A stretch of DNA of 45,277 nt from Bacteroidales bacterium (GCA_009881065.1 WXFE01000057.1:1-45277), one strand, 5' to 3'. Positions 16,392 to 24,661 are shown, counted from the stretch's first letter. Translations and numbers: made by a program. The notes: generated by a model from the sequence alone, not told the origin.

Positions 16392-17583
16392 AGTATTTTT
16401 TATTTATCCGTTCAGTTTTTTTCTTTTCTGACAGTATAAGCCAGACCAGGTATATTGCAGTGATGAAAAGCAGCACCGGTATGCTGTACCGGATAATTGC
16501 CGCCATGCTCATCCCTTTACCGGCTGATGCCGGGGGATTGACCGAGTGCCCCACGTCAATGCTGAAAAGGTTTTTTACGACGAAGAGCAAAAGGAAAGAT
16601 AGTATTCCTGCAGCCACGGGTGTGGTTATCCATCCTGAAGCAATGCTTCCAAGCACTTTCAGGTTAATGTTTCTGACCCCTTTGTAAAGGCCTATTCCAA
16701 GTATTGCGCCTATTACCACCTGCGTGCTTGAGACCGGCACCAGCGGGATGGGTGGAAGACCTATCCTTACCATGAAATCTGACAATGAAGATGATGAGAA
16801 GATAAACAGTACCAGTGCCTGTGCGAGCACTACCACGAAAGCGGCCTCGGATGAAAGCTCCATGAGGTTGGTTCCTACTGTCTCTATCACTTTCTTTGAA
16901 TATGTCAGTATTCCGGCTGCTATGGCGATGCCACCGAGAAAGAAGAGCTGCTGTGCCCCGCTGAGAACGAAGATGCCGAAGTCAGCATCCTCGAGAGGGA
17001 TGCTTGGCACGAATACACCCATAACGTTGGCTATGTTGTTTGCCCCAAGACTGTAGGCGCCGAATGCGCCAACGGTCATCAGACCAATGCGCAGCCAGTT
17101 TTCATATTTCAACAGGTGTATTTTGATACGTCGCCTTGCTGTTTTCACCAGGTGGTAGAGTGCATATGCGAATATTGCTCCGAGCACAGGTCCCGTAATC
17201 CAGGTAGATATAATCTTTGTCAGTACCCCGCTGTCGACTGCGTTGTTGGTAAAGAAGTTCCAGCCTATGATAGCACCCACGATCGCCTGTGTTGTTGATA
17301 CCGGCAGACCTGCCCTTGTCATGAAGTATACGGTCAATCCGGCTGCCAGCGCCACTGTAAAAGCGCCGCCCATTGCATTTACTTCTCCGAGGCGGCTCAG
17401 CGTTTCAGCGGCGCCACTGCCCTGGACAACAGCGCCAATAATAACAAAAACAGCGGCTGTAACTGCAGCCCGGGTAAAGGAGACCATCCTTGAGCCAACG
17501 GCAGACCCGAACACGTTGGAAGCATCGTTGGCGCCGAGTGTCCATCCCAGGAAGAGGCCGCTTGTGAGAAAGAGGAGAATCAT
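16384..17583 (-). CDS. pitA: Low-affinity inorganic phosphate transporter, PiT family
   Basis: 399 residues with about ten membrane helices. PiT proteins carry two inverted copies of a GANDxxN signature; here they are LGANDASNVFGSAVGSRM near residue 17 and LGANNIANVMG near residue 181. Each is followed by a PVSTTQ.I.G.I or PVSSTQVVIGAI segment, the second repeated signature. The protein moves phosphate (or metal phosphate) into the cell with a cation. Two bases separate it from the DUF47 gene upstream, the usual partner of PiT transporters, and it overlaps the thioesterase start downstream. Ion specificity is not visible. Confidence 0.92.
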   Translation of the reverse strand: MILLFLTSGLFLGWTLGANDASNVFGSAVGSRMVSFTRAAVTAAVFVIIGAVVQGSGAAETLSRLGEVNAMGGAFTVALAAGLTVYFMTRAGLPVSTTQAIVGAIIGWNFFTNNAVDSGVLTKIISTWITGPVLGAIFAYALYHLVKTARRRIKIHLLKYENWLRIGLMTVGAFGAYSLGANNIANVMGVFVPSIPLEDADFGIFVLSGAQQLFFLGGIAIAAGILTYSKKVIETVGTNLMELSSEAAFVVVLAQALVLFIFSSSSLSDFMVRIGLPPIPLVPVSSTQVVIGAILGIGLYKGVRNINLKVLGSIASGWITTPVAAGILSFLLLFVVKNLFSIDVGHSVNPPASAGKGMSMAAIIRYSIPVLLFITAIYLVWLILSEKKKTERINKKYYE

Positions 17584-17585
17584 GA

Positions 17586-18236
17586 TCAGAGCATTTGCCT
17601 TATGGCCATGGAGGCGAGGAGGTCAGCTGCATCCTGAGCCGTGTCTGAGATATTTTCAATATGGTGTATGATGTACCTGATATGAGCCTTTTCAGCCAGT
17701 GAGAGCTCATTCATCTCATGAAAGACTTTTTTCTTTATCTGAAAGGCCAGCTTATCCGTCTCCCTCTCGAAGAAGTAGACCTTGATGAGCTTCTCACGCA
17801 CCAGGTGAGGCTCACGGAAGAAAGCCCTGGCAGCTGGCATAAGCTCCTCAGCCGAGTTGCCCGACACCTCCGAGAGGGAAATGAACTCGTGTGACAGTGA
17901 AGCAGGTATGCGGGGTATCTCTACATAAAACTCATTAAGCGATTTCTTTGCCGTGTCAATAATCTCATCGAGCTGCCCGAGCAACTTAAACATCTCACTT
18001 CGCTGCTGCGGCAGGATTGAATGAATTATCATGTCGTTCTCAATACTGCGCTGCAGTTTGTCGGCCTTGCCTTCAAGATCATCGATCTTCGCGAGGTGGT
18101 TCTGGAAGGCATTTGTGTCACCGTTGACATATGCTTTGATGCCCTCCCTGAAGATCAGAATACCAATCTCTATGGTATCAAAGAATTCATCAATTCTTAT
18201 GCTGAGTTCCCTGTTGGTGCGGGTAAATAGTGACAT
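17586..18236 (-). CDS. DUF47 family PhoU-like protein, PiT accessory
   Basis: 216 residues of the DUF47 (TIGR00153) family, all-helical PhoU-like proteins that are almost always encoded next to PiT transporters and modulate them. The segments AYVNGDTNAFQNHLAKIDDLEGKADKLQRSIEND and RETDKLAFQIKKKVFHEMNE-like helix each contain the acidic E/D...D pattern of PhoU metal-binding repeats (E.EAD.). The pattern HIENISDTAQDAADLL near the C-terminus is the family's end motif. It is the first gene of the operon DUF47-pitA-thioesterase, with a promoter element 24 bases before its ATG. Confidence 0.9.
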   Translation of the reverse strand: MSLFTRTNRELSIRIDEFFDTIEIGILIFREGIKAYVNGDTNAFQNHLAKIDDLEGKADKLQRSIENDMIIHSILPQQRSEMFKLLGQLDEIIDTAKKSLNEFYVEIPRIPASLSHEFISLSEVSGNSAEELMPAARAFFREPHLVREKLIKVYFFERETDKLAFQIKKKVFHEMNELSLAEKAHIRYIIHHIENISDTAQDAADLLASMAIRQML

Positions 18237-18259
18237 ATACGGGCTTGTGTTGTTTCAGG

Positions 18260-18267
18260 CAAATATA
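18260..18267 (-). promoter_or_regulatory. -7 promoter element for the DUF47-pitA-thioesterase operon
   Basis: Reads TATATTTG then C on the minus strand, exact TAnnTTTG, 24 bases before the ATG at 18236. No PHO-box-like repeat is apparent nearby. Confidence 0.5.
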
Positions 18268-18294
18268 TATAAGAAAAGGCAGCACTCCGAGGAG

Positions 18295-19659
18295 TCAGAA
18301 ATCAATAATTCTTTCCACCCGGTGTTTCTTAAGGTAACCCTTGATGATGACCTGGATGTCGCGATTGTCATGAGCGGGTTTTATGCAGTCATGCAATGCC
18401 GTCAGCCCGAACCCCACGTCGTTAATGCTGAAGAAGCCGTAGCCTGCATATTTGCCTTTGACTATCTTGACGGCAGACCTCTCCTCCTCATCGCGACCAC
18501 GGTCAATGATAAAGAAGTTTCTCTCCCTGAAGATGAACTCATCAAGAGCCATGAGTGCTCTTTCGTTGTACGACTCCGGGTCCTCTTCTCCGCAGCAGGC
18601 CCCGCGGCATATGCTCACCTGGCGGTGGAAGCAGGGTCCGGATGTTTCATACAATCCGCAGAGCTTCTGGCACAGGTTGTAATCAGTGACAATCTGCTCC
18701 AGCTTGCCCCGCGCTCTGTCACGTGAGGTGAATATTGCAAGAGGCACTTCCTCATCTCTCACATTCCTGTATGAGAATCTGATGTATCCGGCTTCATCCG
18801 TTTCACTGTAGATACCATGGCGGAACCCCGTGCGTCGCTGTGCCCTGTTGAAGCGGGGTTTACGGCTCTTTATCTCGGCTGACTCCATCAGCAGGGCAAT
18901 CAGCTCACTTCCTGTGCGCTCCCATGTGATGTCAGCAATCATTGACCTCATCTCCATCTCCCTTGCAGAGGTATTGTTTGAGATGTGTGAGCTGACACGC
19001 TCGCTCAGGTTACGGCTTTTTCCCACATATATTACATCTCCTCCTTCATCATGGAAATAGTACACTCCGGGTTCTTCAGGGATCTCTTCCAGTTTTGCAA
19101 TGTCAAGTGCAGGGTGCAGTTTCGCTGCCTTTCTGTTTTTGATCAGGCTGCCGGAATTCAGTTCACGGTCTTTCTCGAGCAGCAGCTCAAGCAGCCTCAC
19201 TGTAGCAAGGGCATCGCCCGAAGCCCTGTGCCGGCCGTTGATCTCTATCCCGAGGTCATTGCAAAGGTTTCCCAGGCTGTAGGAGCTGTGCCCGGGAATG
19301 AGTTTGCGGCTCAGGGCAACGGTATCAAGTATCGGGCGCTTGAAGTTGTAACCCAGCATGTTGAATTCCTGCCTGATGAATGAATAATCGAATCTGGCAT
19401 TGTGTGCCACGAATATCTTTCCTTCCGTCAGCTCTACAATCCGGCGTGCCACCTCATAGAATTTGGGTGCCTCCTCAACCATCTCATTGGTGATACCTGT
19501 AAGGGAAGTAATGAAGCAGGGAATATTGCGCTCGGGATTGATAAGGGTCGAAAATTCCTCCACTATCCTGTTGCCGTCATGTATGTAAACGGCTATCTCG
19601 GTTATTCTCTCAAGTCTCGCGCTACCACCTGTTGTCTCTATATCTACAATGGCATACAT
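18295..19659 (-). CDS. DEDDh exonuclease fused to a GIY-YIG (UvrC/Cho-like) nuclease domain
   Basis: 454 residues. Residues 1-165 are a DnaQ-like 3'-5' exonuclease with the DEDDh set: VDIETTGG (Asp, Glu), HNARFDYSF (Asp) and HRASGDALAT (His, Asp). Residues about 195-280 are a GIY-YIG domain: PGVYYF, then VIYVGKSRNLSERVSSH with the catalytic Arg, then a Glu in MESAEIKS and an Asn after KPRFN. The remaining C-terminal part matches the tail of such fusion proteins and contains several Cys (LCGLYETSGPCF, ICRGACCGEE), possibly a UvrC-like cysteine cluster. The combination is known in bacteria as a likely repair nuclease. Transcribed alone, divergent from the aminotransferase gene. Confidence 0.9.
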   Translation of the reverse strand: MYAIVDIETTGGSARLERITEIAVYIHDGNRIVEEFSTLINPERNIPCFITSLTGITNEMVEEAPKFYEVARRIVELTEGKIFVAHNARFDYSFIRQEFNMLGYNFKRPILDTVALSRKLIPGHSSYSLGNLCNDLGIEINGRHRASGDALATVRLLELLLEKDRELNSGSLIKNRKAAKLHPALDIAKLEEIPEEPGVYYFHDEGGDVIYVGKSRNLSERVSSHISNNTSAREMEMRSMIADITWERTGSELIALLMESAEIKSRKPRFNRAQRRTGFRHGIYSETDEAGYIRFSYRNVRDEEVPLAIFTSRDRARGKLEQIVTDYNLCQKLCGLYETSGPCFHRQVSICRGACCGEEDPESYNERALMALDEFIFRERNFFIIDRGRDEEERSAVKIVKGKYAGYGFFSINDVGFGLTALHDCIKPAHDNRDIQVIIKGYLKKHRVERIIDF

Positions 19660-19710
19660 CTCTTCCGGAAAACACTAAGATAATTACTTTTAAGGCTGCT
19701 ACATTATTCC

Positions 19711-19718
19711 TATTTTTG
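19711..19718 (+). promoter_or_regulatory. -7 promoter element for the class IV aminotransferase gene
   Basis: TATTTTTG, exact TAnnTTTG, 20 bases before the ATG at 19739. A TTTT run at about 19688-19691 sits near the expected -33 position but lacks the G. Confidence 0.45.
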
Positions 19719-19738
19719 ATAAAAACAGAAATCCGGAT

Positions 19739-20575
19739 ATGGATTGCACAGGAAATTACATATGGCTTGACGGAGCCATTGTGGCAGTATCAGATATTGA
19801 GGAGTTTCCATCCGGAGAGGTCTCCTTCTACGAGGTGATCAGAACCCGTGCCGGAGTCCCTCTCTTCTTCAGTGATCACATGAACCGCCTCAATGACGGC
19901 ATTGCAACGAGGTATGAACTTCAGGATGATATCGTGGCAGAGGTAAGGGCAGGAATGAAGGCGCTTGCCAAACATGAACGGCATGACGAAATAAATGTCA
20001 GGGTGACAGTTACTTTCAGCGGATATGACCATACACTGCATATCTGCTATATTCCTTCATCCTATCCGTCGGAAACGATGATCAGAGAGGGAGTGCCGTT
20101 GATCCTCTACCATGCCGAACGGCTTGATCCGGGGGTTAAGACTATGAACAACAGGCTCCGTCTCTCGGTCAGCAGTGAGCTTGCAGTAAGGAACGCATAC
20201 GAAGCGCTGCTGGTAAACCGTGATGGCTTCATTACAGAGGGGAGCAGGTCAAACATCTTCTTCGTTGCGGAGAACGGGGCGATACGAACGGCACCTGACA
20301 GCATGGTCCTTTCAGGGATTACCAGGAGATATGTGACTGATATCATCCGGAAGGAGGGAATCAGGCTTGTTTATGAAGCCGTAAAGGAGAGCGATGCCGG
20401 CAGATTCAGATCGGCTTTTATTACCGGCACCTCGCCGATGGTGCTTGCCGTGAGAAGCATCGAGGGTCTGCAGTTTGACGTGGCCGATCCGCTCATAGGA
20501 AGACTTCGCGAGGCTTACTCGCTCCTTGTCGAACAAAGCATGAGTGATTACAAAATGGAGGATGAAGCGGATTAA
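19739..20575 (+). CDS. PLP-dependent class IV aminotransferase (BCAT / aminodeoxychorismate lyase type)
   Basis: 278 residues of the fold-type IV PLP family, which includes branched-chain aminotransferase, D-amino-acid transaminase and aminodeoxychorismate lyase (PabC). The catalytic Lys is near residue 133 in the VKTMNN stretch; the PLP-phosphate region follows with ITEGSRSNIFFV near 178 (family TEG..SN.F), and GITRRYV near 208. Near the C-terminus ITGTSPMVLAVRSIEG corresponds to the T.T...V.P...I..R.. pattern. The Arg/Tyr residues that separate BCAT from PabC cannot be assigned safely by eye, so folate and amino acid roles both remain open. Followed by a small gene after a separate promoter element. 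Confidence 0.85.
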   Translation: MDCTGNYIWLDGAIVAVSDIEEFPSGEVSFYEVIRTRAGVPLFFSDHMNRLNDGIATRYELQDDIVAEVRAGMKALAKHERHDEINVRVTVTFSGYDHTLHICYIPSSYPSETMIREGVPLILYHAERLDPGVKTMNNRLRLSVSSELAVRNAYEALLVNRDGFITEGSRSNIFFVAENGAIRTAPDSMVLSGITRRYVTDIIRKEGIRLVYEAVKESDAGRFRSAFITGTSPMVLAVRSIEGLQFDVADPLIGRLREAYSLLVEQSMSDYKMEDEAD

Positions 20576-20579
20576 TCAA

Positions 20580-20587
20580 TATATTTG
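20580..20587 (+). promoter_or_regulatory. -7 promoter element for the small gene at 20606
   Basis: TATATTTG then C, exact TAnnTTTG(C), starting four bases after the aminotransferase stop and 18 bases before the ATG at 20606. This supports the ATG at 20606 over the upstream in-frame TTG at 20585, which would lie inside the promoter. Confidence 0.45.
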
Positions 20588-20605
20588 CATCAAAACAAAC
20601 CATCA

Positions 20606-20896
20606 ATGGCAAGTATTAGAAGTCTGAAAAAGGATATCGATTTTCTCTTCTTCGAGCTGATCTCTGATTGTTTTTTGGCTACAAGTATTCATGAAGGAGA
20701 GAAGAAGATAGAGATACAGAATCTGATTGAAGAGGCTGTAGTTTTGCGCTATGAGTTCATTGACAGGGCAAATCATCATCCTGAAGGGAAAGATAATCCG
20801 GCCCTTGTAAGGGCTTATTATACGAACCTGCGTAAAGATCTGTCCGGCAAGGTCAATGAATACTTCGAGAAGCTTAGCAGTATTGCGAAACAGTAG
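20606..20896 (+). CDS. Conserved-looking small helical protein, function unknown
   Basis: 96 residues from the ATG at 20606. Composition is acidic/basic with no Cys pair, signal or membrane segment: a cytoplasmic, mostly helical protein. The first half has SLKKDIDFLFFELISDCFLA and an EEAVVLRYEFIDRAN helix; the second half has an HHPEGKDNP turn and KDLSGKVNEYFEKLSSIAKQ helix. I recall similar small proteins in Bacteroidota genomes next to unrelated genes but cannot name a family. Codon use resembles neighbours, and a promoter element sits at the right distance, so it is likely real. Converges with the radical SAM gene 13 bases downstream. Confidence 0.75.
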   Translation: MASIRSLKKDIDFLFFELISDCFLATSIHEGEKKIEIQNLIEEAVVLRYEFIDRANHHPEGKDNPALVRAYYTNLRKDLSGKVNEYFEKLSSIAKQ

Positions 20897-20909
20897 TTCC
20901 GTCTGCGCC

Positions 20910-21917
20910 TCAGATATTCGTTTCGGCAATGATCTGCCGGCTGCATTTCAGGCAGCTTCCCTCATCCGTAAGACCGGAAGTCCGGGTATGGTATCCTGAT
21001 CTTTTTATCACTGTGGTATGGCAGCCGGGGCACCTGGTGTCACTGCCACCCTCTTCGTCGTGCATGTTGCCGGTATACACAAAATCGAGATAGTTTTCCG
21101 CTATTTCCCTGAGCCTTAGTATTGTTTCCGGCGGCGTTGCAGGTGTGGTTCTCCTGTACATCGGGAAGTACCGGCTGAGGTGCAGCGGGACGGAGCTGCC
21201 AGCATTTTCGGCGATCCACTCAGCCTCACGTTTCATCTCATCAGGCGAGTCGTTCATCCCCGGAAGGATCAGGGTGGTTATCTCCAGGTGCCTGCCTGAC
21301 CGGGCCACAGCTTTGATTGTCTCCAGCACCGGCTTGAGAGTGGCTCCCGAATATTGCCTGTAGAAGTCGTTGCTAAACGCTTTCAGGTCTATGTTGAAGG
21401 CGTCAATGACCTCTGTCAGTTCCTTCAACGGCTCCGGATTTACATAGCCATTGGTTACCATTACGTTGCATAGACCCTTCTCACGGGCAAGCCTGGCGCA
21501 TTCAGTTACGTATTCAAACCATATCACCGGTTCATTGTAGGTATAGGCGATGCCAATGTTACCCCGGGCTCTTTCAGCCTGGCGGACAAGCTCTGCCGGA
21601 TCGAGCCTTGCAGATTCTTCCCCTTCAACATTTTGTGAAATGTGATAGTTCTGGCAAAAATCGCAACTGAGGTTGCATCCGAATGATCCTACTGACAGTA
21701 TCTCTGACCCCGGGTGAAAGTGGTAGAGTGGTTTCTTTTCAATGGGATCGATGGCATATCCTGAGATGATGCCGGCGGTAACCGGATAAATCACTCCATC
21801 CCGGTTTTCCCTGGTTCCGCAAATACCTCTCTCTCCGTGCCTGATGATGCAAAAATGCGGGCACAGGGTACATCTCACGCTTCCTTCCTTATGTTTCTCC
21901 CAAAACCTCATCTGCAT
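20910..21917 (-). CDS. amrS: AmmeMemoRadiSam-type radical SAM enzyme (AmrS-like)
   Basis: 335 residues. The N-terminal part has a Cys-rich segment VRCTLCPHFCIIRHGERGICG, then NRDGVIYPVTAG and DPIEKKPLYHFHPGS, all typical for AmrS. The radical SAM cluster motif is CNLSCDFC (CxxxCxxC) in FGCNLSCDFCQN near residue 80. YTYNEPVIWFEY and DLKAFSNDFYRQYSGA match pyruvate-formate-lyase-activase relatives. The C-terminus ends in a CPGCHTTVI / GSCLKCSRQ four-Cys ribbon (residues about 295-325), which may bind zinc. In many genomes it is linked with AmmeMemoRadiSam partners Memo and AmmA; neither is in the window. The substrate is not established here. Confidence 0.88.
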   Translation of the reverse strand: MQMRFWEKHKEGSVRCTLCPHFCIIRHGERGICGTRENRDGVIYPVTAGIISGYAIDPIEKKPLYHFHPGSEILSVGSFGCNLSCDFCQNYHISQNVEGEESARLDPAELVRQAERARGNIGIAYTYNEPVIWFEYVTECARLAREKGLCNVMVTNGYVNPEPLKELTEVIDAFNIDLKAFSNDFYRQYSGATLKPVLETIKAVARSGRHLEITTLILPGMNDSPDEMKREAEWIAENAGSSVPLHLSRYFPMYRRTTPATPPETILRLREIAENYLDFVYTGNMHDEEGGSDTRCPGCHTTVIKRSGYHTRTSGLTDEGSCLKCSRQIIAETNI

Positions 21918-21925
21918 CTGTTTTT

Positions 21926-21933
21926 CAAACTTA
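21926..21933 (-). promoter_or_regulatory. -7 promoter element for amrS
   Basis: Reads TAAGTTTG on the minus strand, exact TAnnTTTG, eight bases before the ATG at 21917, which implies an almost leaderless transcript. It lies back to back with the plus-strand element at 21946. Confidence 0.4.
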
Positions 21934-21945
21934 TAAATTTAATGT

Positions 21946-21953
21946 TATTTTTG
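21946..21953 (+). promoter_or_regulatory. -7 promoter element for the TIM-barrel gene at 22020
   Basis: TATTTTTG, exact TAnnTTTG, 66 bases before the ATG at 22020. A T-rich stretch (TTTTTC at 21921-21926) is near the expected -33 region. Divergent from the amrS element, 12 bases apart. Confidence 0.4.
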
Positions 21954-22019
21954 TTCTCTTTCATCATTGGTTAGATTGGGGAGATAACTTCATGATCCGT
22001 TAAACAATAACCTGAAAAA

Positions 22020-22871
22020 ATGACTACCAGAAGAGACTTTTTAAGGAAATCAGCCCTTGTAATTGCTGCAGCACCGCTGATTAACAGCGAGATGATTGCA
22101 TCACCAAAGCCTTCAAAGAAGACTGGACTTGCATTGTACACTATCCGTGGCGAAATGGGCAAGGACCCTGCAGCTGCGCTTGCCGCTGTTGCGGAAACGG
22201 GGTTCACATGGCTTGAGGCTGCTGACCACCGTGACGGAAAGTTCTATGGCATGAAGCCGAAGGAATTCGGCAAGCTGGTAAAGAAGAACGGAATGGTTGC
22301 ACTCAGCTCACACAGCGGTATCAACCCTGAGAACTACGAAAAGATGATTGACGAAGCAGCTGAGTCAGGGATGAAATATATTATACTGCCATCGCTCCCC
22401 CGTGACTGGACCAACACAATCGACGGTTACCAGAGGGCAGCCGATTTCTTTAACAGGGCAGGGGCGAAGTGCAGGAAAGCCGGCATCACCTTCGGGTTCC
22501 ACAACCACCAGGTGGAGTTTCAGGAGATCAATGGCCGTGTGCCCTTCGATATCCTCGTGGAACAGAGTGATCCGAAGCTGGTAATCTTTGAGATGGACCT
22601 GGCATGGATAACAGCTGCAGGAAAGGACCCGGTGGCATACTTCAGAAAGTATCCCGGCCGGTTCGAGTTATGGCATCTGAAGGACCTTACCCCGGAAAAA
22701 CAGGATGCAACCCTTGGAGAGGGAATCATCGATTTCAGGCCGATTCTTGCTGAGGCCAGGACAGCAGGCATGAAATACTGGTTCCTGGAGCAGGACTTTT
22801 GCCGCACGCATACTCCGATGGAAAGCATCAGGATAAGCAGGGATTATTACCTCAGACTTCTGGAAAAATAA
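22020..22871 (+). CDS. Tat-exported sugar phosphate isomerase/epimerase-like TIM-barrel protein
   Basis: 283 residues. N-terminal twin-arginine signal (TTRRDFLRKSALVIAAAPL). The rest is an AP_endonuc_2 / xylose-isomerase-like TIM barrel: YTIRGEMGKDP near 40, TGFTWLEAADH, SSHSGIN, GFHNHQVEF with metal-binding His and Glu near residue 160, MDLAWITAAG, LWHLKDL, GEGIIDF and FLEQDF at the end, which supply the usual Glu, Asp and His metal ligands. In Bacteroidota such secreted proteins accompany Gfo/Idh/MocA dehydrogenases and DUF1080 enzymes in 3-ketoglycoside cleavage, where they act as lyase/hydratase or isomerase. Its last codons belong to a 38-bp tandem repeat. Confidence 0.85.
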   Translation: MTTRRDFLRKSALVIAAAPLINSEMIASPKPSKKTGLALYTIRGEMGKDPAAALAAVAETGFTWLEAADHRDGKFYGMKPKEFGKLVKKNGMVALSSHSGINPENYEKMIDEAAESGMKYIILPSLPRDWTNTIDGYQRAADFFNRAGAKCRKAGITFGFHNHQVEFQEINGRVPFDILVEQSDPKLVIFEMDLAWITAAGKDPVAYFRKYPGRFELWHLKDLTPEKQDATLGEGIIDFRPILAEARTAGMKYWFLEQDFCRTHTPMESIRISRDYYLRLLEK

Positions 22872-22962
22872 GAGCCTGGAAAATCAACCTCGGACTTCTG
22901 AAAAAAGAAGAGTCCGAAAAATCTACCTCGGACTTCTAAAAAAAGAAGAGTCCGAAAAATCA
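22849..22962. repeat. Three tandem copies of a 38-bp unit, the first overlapping the end of the upstream gene
   Basis: Copies at 22849-22886, 22887-22924 and 22925-22962. Copy one contains the final codons (encoding LRLLEK) and stop of the TIM-barrel gene; copies two and three are near-identical to each other and differ from copy one at a handful of sites. In copies two and three the unit can fold into a hairpin, CGGACTTCT / AGAAGAGTCCG with an A-rich loop, whereas copy one lacks the pairing. No T tract follows, so I do not call it an intrinsic terminator, though 3'-end protection is possible. Nothing further is seen from 22963 to 23025. Confidence 0.85.
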
Positions 22963-23025
22963 GTTCCGGCACAGATTTAATGCAGCTCTCCGGTGTCCTG
23001 TGCCCGGGGGGCTTCTTTATTCTTC

Positions 23026-24177
23026 TCAGAGTCCGGTAGTGGTTGATCCGTTCCGTGAAGAAGAGACCACCGCCTCCAGAAATTTCATTCCCCTGACCCC
23101 TTCTTTGATTCCGGGGTAGTCAGCTGCAGGATCAGGTTTCTGACCATCGTTAACTGCCTTGATGTGCATTGCAAAATTCCTGTACAGGTTGCCGAATGCC
23201 TCAATGAATCCTTCAGGGTGCCCTGCCGGAAGTCTTGTGTGCATGAAGGCGGGTAAACCCGTTACGGCAAAGGAGGTGCCGGTACGGATAACCTGCACAG
23301 GAGCATCAGAGCGGAGATGGATGAGAGTATTTGGCTCCATCTGACGCCATATAAGAGCTCCATCTTCACCGTAAATCCTTATTGACAGGTTGTTCTCCTC
23401 TCCGGTGGCCACCTGGCTGGCAAGAAGGGTTCCGCTTATGTTGTTTCCAAAAGTGAGCGAGACAGTGCCATCATCGTCAAGCATCCTCCCGGCTACCACT
23501 CTGTGCAGTTCTGCCGACAATGAGACAACCTCCTCGCCCGTGACATATTCCGCAAGGTTGAATGCATGTGTGCCTATGTCAGCCATCGCCCCGGCAATGC
23601 CTGCCCTTGCCGGGTCAGACCTCCATTCAGCCTGCCGGTTACCGCTCTTTTCCAGCGGTGTTGAGAGCCATCCCTGAAGGTACTGAACAATCACCTTCCT
23701 GGTCTTTCCGATCTCTCCCGAAAGCACCATATTGCGTGCTGCCTTAACCATGGGATAACCGGTATAATTATGGGTCAGGCAAAACAGTTTCCCTGTCCGG
23801 TCAACTGTTTCTTGCAGGTCAAGAGCTTCAGTCACACTGAGACACAGGGGTTTGTCACAAATAACATGAAATCCTGCCTCCAGAGCCATTTTTGCCGGAC
23901 CATAATGAAGATGGTTCGGGGTGACAATGGTGATGAAGTGGGGTCTGATCTCATCGGGCAGGGCGCTTTCGGCAATGATCATCTCCTGCCAGCTGTCATA
24001 AATACGTGCTTCATTGAGAGCCTCCCTGGTTCCTGTCAGCCGTGAGATTTCCGGGTTACTGCTGAATGCACCGGAAACAAGTTCACAGAGAGCGTCAAGA
24101 CGTGCTGCCATGCGGTGCACGGGTCCGATAAGCGATCCCTCGCCTCCGCCGATCATTCCATACCTAATTTTCTTCAT
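23026..24177 (-). CDS. Cytoplasmic Gfo/Idh/MocA family oxidoreductase
   Basis: 383 residues without a signal peptide. The NAD(P)-binding Rossmann motif is at the N-terminus (YGMIGGGEGSLIGPVHRMAA). The dehydrogenase core has IVTPNHLHYGPAKMALEAGFHVICDKPL near residue 100, where the conserved Lys of the family EKP motif appears as DKP. The substrate domain has GGA..DIGTH-like sequence GAMADIGTHAFNL with the catalytic Asp/His pair near residue 200. Such enzymes oxidise sugar or inositol hydroxyls. No co-transcribed sugar kinase; its start lies 14 bases inside the end of the PH-like membrane protein gene. Placed between two other sugar genes, it may reduce or further process a ketosugar taken up from the periplasm. 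Confidence 0.87.
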   Translation of the reverse strand: MKKIRYGMIGGGEGSLIGPVHRMAARLDALCELVSGAFSSNPEISRLTGTREALNEARIYDSWQEMIIAESALPDEIRPHFITIVTPNHLHYGPAKMALEAGFHVICDKPLCLSVTEALDLQETVDRTGKLFCLTHNYTGYPMVKAARNMVLSGEIGKTRKVIVQYLQGWLSTPLEKSGNRQAEWRSDPARAGIAGAMADIGTHAFNLAEYVTGEEVVSLSAELHRVVAGRMLDDDGTVSLTFGNNISGTLLASQVATGEENNLSIRIYGEDGALIWRQMEPNTLIHLRSDAPVQVIRTGTSFAVTGLPAFMHTRLPAGHPEGFIEAFGNLYRNFAMHIKAVNDGQKPDPAADYPGIKEGVRGMKFLEAVVSSSRNGSTTTGL

Positions 24178-24661
24178 GGATGGTATTATTCATGTCAGAT
24201 TCTATTCCCCTGGCAACGATTCCGTTTGAAGTGCAGAACTGTTCAACAGCTTCCATCAGCCGTAATGAGCTCTCCCTGTAAAGGAGTCCCAGTTGTAGTG
24301 CAATAATCTTCCCGGTCTTCAGTGTGAATGTTATTCTCAGCTGACTGAACTCAATCTCCCTGATATCTGCAGCCTTTATTGTTCTCGCAGGTGAGTATGC
24401 GCTCTTTTTTAAAACGATTGAGTCACCGGCAAGAGTCATGTGCCTTTGAGTCAGGCCAAGACCCGTTGCCAGCAGCCATATTCCGAAAAGACCGAGGAAA
24501 ACTATGGCAGCTATATTGTTCATATTCAGAAGTCCTGAGCCGGCCATCTTAACTGTGGTTATTATTGCGGCGGCAATACAGACTACCCCAAAGATGGTTC
24601 TTGCAATCAGGCTTATCCTGTCATGCTCACCGGTATCAAGACTGAATCTCTGAGTTTCCAT
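24164..24661 (-). CDS. Two-helix membrane protein with a PH-like domain, function unknown
   Basis: 165 residues. Two membrane segments at about 18-40 (ISLIARTIFGVVCIAAAIITTV) and 49-70 (NNIAAIVFLGLFGIWLLATG) precede a cytoplasmic part of about 95 residues. That part (DSIVLKKSAYSPARTIKAADI REIEFSQLRITFTLKTGK, read with a break) has the beta-rich pattern of bacterial PH-like (bPH) domains. No enzymatic motif is visible. It is the first gene of a two-gene unit; its end overlaps the start of the oxidoreductase by 14 bases. A near-match to the -7 element lies just upstream of 24661. Role unknown. Confidence 0.7.
   Translation of the reverse strand: METQRFSLDTGEHDRISLIARTIFGVVCIAAAIITTVKMAGSGLLNMNNIAAIVFLGLFGIWLLATGLGLTQRHMTLAGDSIVLKKSAYSPARTIKAADIREIEFSQLRITFTLKTGKIIALQLGLLYRESSLRLMEAVEQFCTSNGIVARGIESDMNNTIHEEN

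Noticed and set aside
18031..18726. A 231-codon open frame on the plus strand spanning the DUF47 and exonuclease genes.
   Set aside because: Antisense to two conserved proteins and covering the promoter of one.
22849..22962. CRISPR-like array.
   Set aside because: Three contiguous copies with no spacers between them, and the first lies in a coding sequence.
22887..22962. Intrinsic terminator pair.
   Set aside because: The stems are good but neither strand shows a T tract after them.
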